This document shows, piece after piece, positions 56,335-64,000 of a stretch of DNA of 64,000 bases. Both the position numbers and the translations under genes were made by a program. Positions within the stretch are counted from its first letter, which is position 1, and the number at the start of each line of letters is the position of its first letter. A model generated the notes under the pieces. The model searched no databases. It saw nothing but the letters and a program-made list of their open reading frames with translations, and was not told where the DNA came from. This DNA is from Palaemon carinicauda (lineage: Eukaryota; Arthropoda; Malacostraca; Decapoda; Palaemonidae). The stretch spans positions 34,773,276 through 34,837,275 of the forward strand of contig NC_090765.1 of NCBI RefSeq assembly GCF_036898095.1. Reading direction: 5' to 3'.

Positions 56335-56735
56335 TATTTAATTAGAGGGGCACTCAGTAGAGCGCAGACCTCCGCCGCGGCAGCTTATATCGATCGTTTG
56401 CTTGACCTTGACCTTTGACCTTAACATGTATTAATTGGCGTGGATTTTCATAAACTCAAATGTGAGCCAAGTTTGAAGTCTCTGTGACAACGATGTCCAA
56501 ACTTACGCCTGATTACGTGCATTGGACATTTTGCTTGACTGTGACATTGACATTTGACCTTGACAAAATGTAATCATTTCCAGCTTTTTACATAACAGTG
56601 AATCCATGCAAATTTCATTACTCAACGATTAAAATTGTGGTTAGGAAGCTGTTCACAAACAAACACACACAAATTACAAACACAAACGGGGGGTAAAACA
56701 TAACCTCCTTACAACTTCGTTGGCGGGGTTAACAA
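56335..56735 (+). repeat. Interspersed repeat with nuclear-receptor-like half sites
   Basis: Begins near AGTAGAGCGCAGACCTCCGCC and ends near CCTCCTTACAACTTCGTTGG with GGCGGGGT, so the ends hold short opposed CCTCCGCC/GGCGG motifs. I recall related sequence from many invertebrate genomes (unverified). It contains TGACCT half sites at 56403-56408, 56409-56414 and 56416-56421; the last two form a consensus DR1. Another TGACCTTGAC lies near 56566. No coding capacity. Confidence 0.6.
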
Positions 56736-56985
56736 AGGAAAAAGATCATAACTTTCTAAACAAGAATTCAAGGAATAGATTATTGATCCATTGATTTACA
56801 TAACTTTACGGTGCATTGACTGTTCAATATTTGTTGAATATTGGAGGTCATAGCAAAGATGTGTAAAAGTGCACAAACAATCCTTGCGAAAACTGATAGT
56901 CAGAATAAAATCTCAAGAGACTAAGTTGAACGTCAATTGTTTTTATGTAAATTTGGGTGCATTTCATGATTTGTTTACTAGGGAA
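56736..56985. other. No feature recognised
   Basis: AT-rich spacer. Confidence 0.4.
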
Positions 56986-57520
56986 ATTTTTAAGTTGGTG
57001 TACTAGAAAATTTGACTATTGTGTACTAGGAAATTTGACTAGAATTTCTGATTTGTCTACTAGGAAATTTTACTGGAATTCCTGATTTTTGTTGTAATAA
57101 GTATTACTGGAATTATTGATTTGTCTACTAGGAAGTTCGAATTCCTGATTTTTGTAGTAGGGAGTATTACTGGAATTCCTAATTTGTCTACTATGAAATT
57201 TGACTGGCTTTCCTGATTTTTGTAGTAGGGAGTATTACTGGAATTCCAGATTTATCTACTAGGATATTTGACTGGATTTCCTGATTTTGTAGTAGCAAGT
57301 ATTACTGAAATTCCTGATTTTTCTACTAGGAAATTTGATTGGAATTCCTGGTTTTTTGTAGTACGAAGTATTACTGGGATCCTGATTTGGCTACTAGGAA
57401 ATTTGACGGGAATTCATGATTTGTGTACTAGGAAACTCGACTGGAGTTCCTGATTTGTTTGTTCAACTGGAAATTATGGTAAATTTTATGATTGGTTCAC
57501 TTGGAAATAAAGGTGAAATT
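56986..57520. repeat. Degenerate minisatellite, about 32/64 bp
   Basis: Alternating related monomers of about 30-32 bases: one with CTACTAGGAAATTTGACTGG and one with GTAGTAGGGAGTATTACTGG, each followed by AATTCCTGATTT. The pair forms a dimer of about 64 bases repeated about six to seven times, fading to the right. Confidence 0.85.
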
Positions 57521-57689
57521 CATGGGTTGTTTACTCTGAAATTAAGGAAAAATTGCTGATATGTTTACCTGTAAATTAAGAAAACATTCTTGATTTTTTA
57601 TCAGTAAATTGAGGCGATATCTCTTAATTTGTTTACCAGAATATTATTGGAAAATTCCTGATTTGTAAAACAGCAAATTAAAGCAAACA

Positions 57690-58105
57690 TATCCGATTAA
57701 GACCAATGGTTAACAAGTCAGTCAGCATATTACGGCCGATAAACCTGTTTACCAGGAAATAAAAGTGAAATTAAAAGCTATTAGCCACAAAACAAAGGCC
57801 AAATTTTCATATGTCTATCTGTGTATTAAGGCAAAAGTCTGTATGTTTGCCAGGAAATAAAAGCGAAATTTTCATTCGGAATCTATTTGCCAGGAAATTA
57901 AGACATAATTTTCATAAGTCAATCAGCAAATTAAGGCTGATAAATCTGTTTACAAGGAAATATAAGCGAAATTTTTAATATAATTTCCAGGAAATCAAGG
58001 CCAAATTTTTATAAGCCAATCAGCAAATTAAGACTGATAGATCTGTTTACCTGGAAATAAAAGCGAAATTCTTAATCTATTTGCCAGGAAATTAAGACCA
58101 ATTTG
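57690..58105. repeat. Degenerate tandem repeat, about 110-120 bp
   Basis: Repeated blocks CAATCAGCAAATTAAG(G/A)CTGATA, CTGTTTACCAGGAAATAAAA, GCGAAATT and TTGCCAGGAAATTAAGAC appear three to four times in the same order with drift. Related in wording (AGGAAAT) to the minisatellite before it, so both may descend from one array. Confidence 0.65.
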
Positions 58106-58484
58106 TAGCCCAGGACTTCAATCCGAGATGGCGTCAAGTGAAAGCAAACGTAACCATGTAAGTTGCGTAACGCCCTCTCGAGATGTATCGTCGTAATTCT
58201 GCGTGAGAACTTTGCGTATATAGAGCGTAAAATTCCCGGTGCGCGAATCTTTGAAAATTATAGCGTAACACTTGTCAGGTGGTTGAACTTGAGGTGCCAG
58301 ATTCAGTTTGCATATATTTATTTCGTAATTTATTAACATAGTGGTTGGTCCATATTCATTCGTAAATCAGTGTTTTTTTTTTCTTCATAGTTTAAGGAAA
58401 TTTATAGTGAATTATTATGAGAGATGCGATTAAAAAAATCTTTTAGGTATGAATTATCCTTAATCATTGCTGACATATATTCTT
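58106..58484. other. No feature recognised
   Basis: Mixed sequence; the minus-strand frame at 58118-58339 has no motif. Confidence 0.4.
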
Positions 58485-59185
<701 letters not shown>

Positions 59186-59355
59186 TGTTAATCGGAAATT
59201 CTCCGTAAAAATGTACTGTTCATTGTCGTATTTCAGTAAAATACATGCGCCCGTAATTTTACCTTACTTAGTTATTATTTTTACGGGGTTTTGACCGTAA
59301 TATCACTCCTTTACGTCAATATATCCGTTTTTAAAACGGTAAAAATCCTTGAATA
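59186..59355. mobile_element. MITE, copy M3 (ends worn)
   Basis: Shares AATCGGAAATTCTCCG, GTATTTCAGTAAAATACATG, TTTTGACCGTAATATCACTC and TTTAAAACGGTAAA with M1. Terminal CACTG is not visible at either end. Confidence 0.7.
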
Positions 59356-59537
59356 AAGGTTAATGGGATTCTTCATTACTGCGTTTTCATACATCAATAG
59401 TGAGTTGACGATAATCGCATATATTATATATTCATATTTCTGTCTATCTTTCTTTCATCATGTTGATTAGATAAAGATAGATCTCACCCAGTGCAAATCA
59501 CGGACTTTTACTTTATCAGTATCCCGTGTATCATCCG

Positions 59538-59698
59538 CACTGTTAAAAAAAAAAAAAAAAAAAACTAATTTTAATCGGAAAATTTCCGTAAAATTATTCT
59601 GTTCTCAGCCGTATTTCAATAAAATACAGGCTACCGTAATTTTTACCCTACTTTGATATCTTACGGATTGGTGACCGTAATATCGCTCCTTAATAGTG
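59538..59698. mobile_element. MITE, copy M4 (internally shortened)
   Basis: Starts CACTGTTAAAA with an expanded A20 run, shares interior blocks to GGTGACCGTAATATCGCTCC and ends TTAATAGTG, the complement of a CACTATTAA end like that of M2. The right third of the interior is missing. Confidence 0.7.
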
Positions 59699-60082
59699 TT
59701 TGGAATCGAAATGTAAAACCAGATCGACCTGAATATCCCAAAAGTGTTCGAAAGTTTCGAACAAAGTTAACTAGATAATGAATTTTGTAATAAAATGTAA
59801 CTTCTTCAATATCAAGTCATATATACTTAGGGTGATAAGGTCATTGAATTCTCAGAGGGTTTCCGATAAGAAACGAGTATTTTTTAACTATCATTATTTT
59901 CACGTGTCCATTGTACTTATAAAGAGGACAAGTGCGTTATAAATGGATTGTGTAATAATGCATATGTTAGGAATAGAAACAGGATTTTCCCCAGAATTTG
60001 ATGATTTGCCGCTTATAGAAACATTGAATTATCTGTAATTTCCTCTTGCGCTTTTTCTCATAATTTATTCAAGTGTTTATCA
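59699..60082. other. No feature recognised
   Basis: AT-rich spacer. Confidence 0.4.
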
Positions 60083-60178
60083 AATGGAGAAGTATTAAAA
60101 TCTTAAGATAGAGACAACAGACGAAATGAAACCGAGGTCCTTTGCGTCGATAGGCGTAGGAGGAGATGATGATAATAT
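60083..60178 (+). mobile_element. LINE 3' end, GATGAT-tail family, copy 3
   Basis: Matches the end of copies 1 and 2: ATGGAGAAGTATTAAAATCT, ATGAAACCGAGGTCCTTTGC, GTCGATAGGCGTAGGAGGAG, ATGATGATAAT. 5'-truncated to about 95 bases. Confidence 0.75.
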
Positions 60179-60862
60179 ACATCAAACTGCTTCACCCAAG
60201 ACAAGAGCCTCAAGTTGCAGAGGTCTCATGAGATAAGTACATATGATATATTCCTTAGGGGTAAATAATCAGGGAACAAGAATTTATTTTGCCTTTGAAT
60301 GTAGTTTTCCCACAAGACCTATAGTACACTCGGAAGATAAATAACATGAAAGTTATGTAACCTGGATTCAGCTGTCACCATAAAGATTTTATGAATTGAA
60401 AGTATTGTGTCGTCACACACTTTTTGGGTGTCGAGTTCGAATCTGATCTTCGGTATGAGGCTGTCTTTCCCCATGTCCATTTACGCTCCATTGCATTGTT
60501 TATTAAAAAATATTTGCAATGGAGATTCGCCTCTGGGTTCATTGTTTTCAATAATCTCGGATTCTTACTTATCACTCGAGTATTTTGTACTTCATGACCG
60601 ACAAATTCCCTTACCCGATTTCGGATCGGTAAGGGAATTAGTTATATTTGCTTGAATTACTTATTAATATACATATGTTTTTAAAATATATATATTTTTT
60701 GTTTGTAGAACGCGTGATTTCTTGAAACTTTGTAACTTTTTCCACGAAACCTGAAAAGTGAGGGATTTATTTTTTCCGGATTCGAAGTCGTTCTCTCATA
60801 GTTGTGGAGAAGTCACATCTTGGGAAAAGTCCAATAAAGCTTCGTTGTGCCTTACCCTCTGC

Positions 60863-60864
<2 letters not shown>
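60179..60864. other. No feature recognised
   Basis: Overlapping open frames at 60375-60575 (minus) and 60407-60655 (plus) carry no recognised motif. An inverted pair AATTCCCTTACCCGAT/ATCGGTAAGGGAATT lies at about 60604-60640. Confidence 0.4.

Positions 60865-60912
<48 letters not shown>
60865..60912. repeat. (GA)n microsatellite
   Basis: About 24 perfect units. Confidence 0.97.
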
Positions 60913-60913
<1 letters not shown>

Positions 60914-61102
60914 CCATCGATTAGCTTAACGGTGTCAGAAAAGGCTGTGTGTGGGAGGGGTGTAGGAGGAAGCGTCGGGCAGAGAAGAAGGCCTGGTAAT
61001 AGTGGCAGTGGTGCTGGTCCTTTAGGAGGGGGGTGTTGGGCTTGGGATGTGCCCAGTCAGCTATGATGCTGTAGGATGCGATGCTCGTGTCCAGTTGCGA
61101 AA
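60913..61102. other. GC-richer segment, nothing recognised
   Basis: The G-rich plus strand gives a Gly-rich open frame to 61066 with no homology I can name. Confidence 0.35.
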
Positions 61103-61158
61103 GTTCAGCATTTCCAAATTCACCAAAAACTTCTAGAGGCGCTTTTAAAATAGAACGA

Positions 61159-61209
<51 letters not shown>

Positions 61210-61271
61210 AAACGTGTTTTATACAGGAAATGAATTGTGATAATTGTTCAGCATTTCCAAATTCACCAAAA
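61103..61271. repeat. 26 bp direct repeats around a (CT)n array
   Basis: GTTCAGCATTTCCAAATTCA-CCAAAA occurs at 61103-61128 and again at 61246-61271 without mismatch; a CT array at 61161-61208 lies between. Confidence 0.9.
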
Positions 61272-62276
61272 TGGTCTTTCCGCTCTTTTTGCAGTCTCTC
61301 TTTTGTTATATTTTTGTTTACTAGCTTATCTAGAATATTTTTAGTATTCTATAATTGAATATTCACATAAGGCTTTTTCGGCACTTGTTTTTGCTATTAT
61401 ATAAATCCTTTTCTAAATCGTTTTTGTGCTTGCGATTGTATGTTTTCCTTGCCGTGAGTCAGCATTGGCGAGTTTTGAATTTTTGATATGCTGTTGTAGG
61501 GATGTCTGTCACTTGTCAATTATGTTCTCATAAGAAATTTTTAATGGATAATATTAACTTACGTTCAGAATAATTTTTTTTTTACTCCGTCTATTTTTGA
61601 GAAGTTCTTGTGATTGAGTCATTGAGTATTTGTTAGCAAAAAACTTTAATGCCATGTTGTTTATTAATTGTTAGAAGTAGTTCTTACAAGTAATAATTTA
61701 TTAGCTATATGAAATATTTTTTTTTTATTATTCTCATCAGAAACATTTGTGACTTACTATTTTTTTATGTTTGTAAAATATTAGTGATTTGTCATTGTTT
61801 ATTTGTTATTAGAATTGATTGTGACTTTCAATAGATATGAATTGTTGGAAATATATGTGACTCGACATTATTTGCCTGTTGATATAGATTTTATAACTTT
61901 TCATCGTCGATTTGCATATAGAAGTATATGTGGTTAATGTGTCTGTCTATCTCCACATACAATCAAAGCAAGCGAACTTTCCCATTTCTATCCTCCGTGT
62001 TGTGACTGAGGTAAGGCGTAGGAGCCGACACTACTCCATTATTTATTAAGTCAGTCTGACCTTCAAATTTTATGGCATTTTGCTGAAAATAAGGTTCTCT
62101 TTCGCACAGCTTCTTGCTTTGTGTAGTTCGGAGAACGTTGTAGAAACACATTGATGTGATTAATGGGACCAGCTGACTCTTGTGTTTTGTCATTAATGTG
62201 TGAGATTAAATTTCGTCTTGTCCGTATCTTCGTAACTTGGTATTTTTATGTTACTTTCGGATTATGAGTGCGCAGG
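61272..62276. other. No feature recognised
   Basis: T-rich plus strand, no motif; the minus-strand frame at 61963-62193 looks like chance. Confidence 0.4.

Positions 62277-62319
<43 letters not shown>
62277..62319. repeat. (CT)n microsatellite
   Basis: About 21 perfect units. Confidence 0.96.
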
Positions 62320-62321
<2 letters not shown>

Positions 62322-62822
62322 GTGCCAGGTGTTATTATTATGGTTCTTATTATAATTGAGTTTGTTCTAATTTTTGGAATGGTTGAAATTTGCGAAGGTA
62401 AATTCTCTCGTTTGATATTCGTACGCCAAATAATAAGTTTTACCTTCAATTTTGGAATTTAATTAATTTCCTCAGACCCATAATCAAAAAGTTCTAGTGT
62501 GAGCACTTAAAATAGAAGATTATAACGCTTAATCGGACATTTTCCATCTCTTTTAGTTTTTCTATTTTACTGTCCGAACTTCTATAACATTTCCTTCACA
62601 GTGTTACAGCCTGGTTTTTTTCCCCGTTGAAAAGGGACGTTAAATAACCTCCTTGGCCCCAGCGCCAGATTTATAGATCCCGTCGATGCAGATACGGGTC
62701 TTTAATTGAAAACTGTTTACTCATATCAACAATGAAATATATTTTAAATGTTTGAAAGAGGGTCTTCATGAATGGATATTAGTAAGGATATTTATATATT
62801 CCTCTAAATGTTTGGAATAAAT

Positions 62823-62855
<33 letters not shown>

Positions 62856-63400
62856 TTGCGTGTCATTGCTTTCCTCCCGGATTCCAGAACTTCGGTTCTG
62901 CAAAAGTTTATTGTCATTTCATGATTGAATGGTATTGTCAAGTATGGTGTGAAATCTTCAGCAGAGGGAGACGAAAGTTTGTAAAGATAATAAAATTCTA
63001 TATTCTTGTTACTTAGTGAGGTTATGCCATGGGCGAATCCTCTATTACTCTCTTCTAATTTAAAGCAACAATTATATTGTGTAACCCTCTTAGAAACAAG
63101 ATTACATCACCTGAGAATAAATGTTCAAACTAAATTATGCAAAATGGACCAGATCTCTCCTGGAAACCAGACACCCGAGTAATTACTGGAATTACCTGTG
63201 TACCTAACCCCTCCCCCCCCCCCCTTCCACTGTCTCATTTCCCCCTAGCAAACGGGAAGGAATCAAGTGAATATTAGAGCAGAGGCAACGTTCCTCCGGG
63301 CAAGTTTGTGAATGTCTCTGGTAATGCGGTTTCTTGCGAAGTCAAGGTCGATAGTGCCAATTGAGGTGGGATCTGGAACCTCCCATCTCACGGACTGAAG
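62320..63400. other. No gene recognised
   Basis: A (TG)n array at 62823-62850 and a C12 run near 63213. 62590-62720 (CTTGGCCCCAGCGCCAGATT) may be the end of the GCACCTCA repeat family. The minus-strand frame at 63263-63460 (VPDPTSIGTIDLDFARNRIT) is open but unrecognised; it runs into the SINE and may be its LINE-derived 3' part. Confidence 0.35.
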
Positions 63401-63793
63401 GTTTAAAAGATTTAAAGGTCGCTCATGAATAGCACAAGCAAGGGACAGTGACATTGCCATAGCAAGCAGGACAATGCCCTAGAGACTGACCATATATTGG
63501 CAAGGGACAGTGACATTGCCATAGCAAGCAGGACAAAGGCCTAGAGACTGACCATATATTATATGATCAGCGCCAAAGCCTCCTCTCCACCCGAGCTAGG
63601 ACCAGGGAGAGCCAGACAGTGGCTGCTGATGACTCAGCAGATAGACCTATAGGCTCCACCAAACTCTCCAACCTTAGCTTACAAGGATGGTAAAGTTGCA
63701 GACAATAATGGCACTAGCGAGTCTGAGTGGGACTCGAACCCCCGACTGGCAAACACCAGGCAGAGACGTTACCAATCAGGCCACAACAACCCT
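63401..63793 (-). mobile_element. tRNA-derived SINE, copy 2, with internal duplication
   Basis: Reverse orientation. The tRNA-like head at the right (about 63718-63793) has minus-strand A box TGATTGGTAACGTC and B box GGGTTCGAGTCC. The body shares GATGACTCAGCAGATAGACC and GCCCTAGAGACTGACCATAT with copy 1. A 62 bp segment (63438-63499) is repeated at 63500-63561, which copy 1 lacks. Confidence 0.85.
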
Positions 63794-64000
63794 TTGGTCT
63801 GAAGTCCAGTATGTGTAGAATTTATTTATATTTTATTTATTTTATTTAGTAAACCCTTTTTCTCTGGTAGGACTGTTGTAGAATTTCTAATTATATTTTG
63901 TTTTTGTATAATCTGTTTGTGATATATGTATGGTTGTATACAATATATGTATATGCGTGTTTGCGTATGTATAGTAAGTGCGTGTTTATTCAGACATATG
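63794..64000. other. AT-rich window end
   Basis: No feature recognised; TATG-rich near the end. Confidence 0.4.

Noticed and set aside
60758..61066. 102-codon frame with a Gly-rich C terminus as an exon
   Set aside because: The middle is a GA microsatellite and the rest lacks recognisable homology or splice sites.
63263..63460. 65-codon minus-strand frame as a small gene
   Set aside because: It runs into a SINE and has no recognised motif; more likely repeat-derived, noted in the flanking entry.
63718..63793. tRNA gene (also heads at 34150-34224 and 5255-5330)
   Set aside because: A and B boxes are present but the acceptor and other stems do not pair and SINE bodies follow; these are SINE heads.

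Overview
The window reads as non-coding eukaryotic DNA, most likely from a decapod crustacean (a prawn, shrimp or crab). This is an inference from AT-rich composition, very dense (TA)n, (GA)n/(CT)n and (TTA)n microsatellites, tRNA-derived SINEs, LINE 3' ends and DIRS-type retrotransposons of a kind known from Decapoda. I found no intact host gene, no rRNA or tRNA gene, no operon and nothing prokaryotic. Every protein-like stretch I can identify comes from a mobile element, and all are broken.

Layout. 1-2770: an old repeat edge and a decayed PIF/Harbinger-like transposase fragment. 2771-9521 and 10435-16217: two DIRS-like tyrosine-recombinase retrotransposons in the same orientation, 0.9 kb apart. 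Each has inverted terminal repeats, a gag region, RT/RNase H remnants, a tyrosine recombinase and an internal complementary region. 16218-21350: LINE scraps, a possible first exon with a YY1-like motif near 17480, and long TA arrays. 21360-23125: a third, more decayed tyrosine-recombinase element of another lineage. 23.1-34 kb: a CCAAT foldback, a LINE remnant, many microsatellites, a three-unit 120 bp tandem repeat and a tRNA-SINE. 34-43 kb: a TA-flanked MITE, TAA-tailed repeats, a 37 bp minisatellite of about 24 units and a 0.75 kb tandem duplication bounded by CT arrays. 43-56 kb: dispersed repeats, a LINE RNase H fragment and an inverted-arm structure around a TAA-tailed repeat. 56-64 kb: a repeat carrying a consensus nuclear-receptor DR1, a second minisatellite, a 156 bp palindrome, more MITE copies and a tRNA-SINE with an internal duplication.

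How the parts relate. The two DIRS copies are the core of the window. In each, the internal complementary region matches the reverse complement of a right-end/left-end junction, which is what the DIRS circular-intermediate model predicts. Both lack the RT catalytic palm and carry frameshifts or stops, so neither can be autonomous. One recombinase keeps the R...HxxR...Y residues in its decayed frames and the other has Q in place of H. Much of the remainder is microsatellite and minisatellite sequence together with non-autonomous or truncated repeats.
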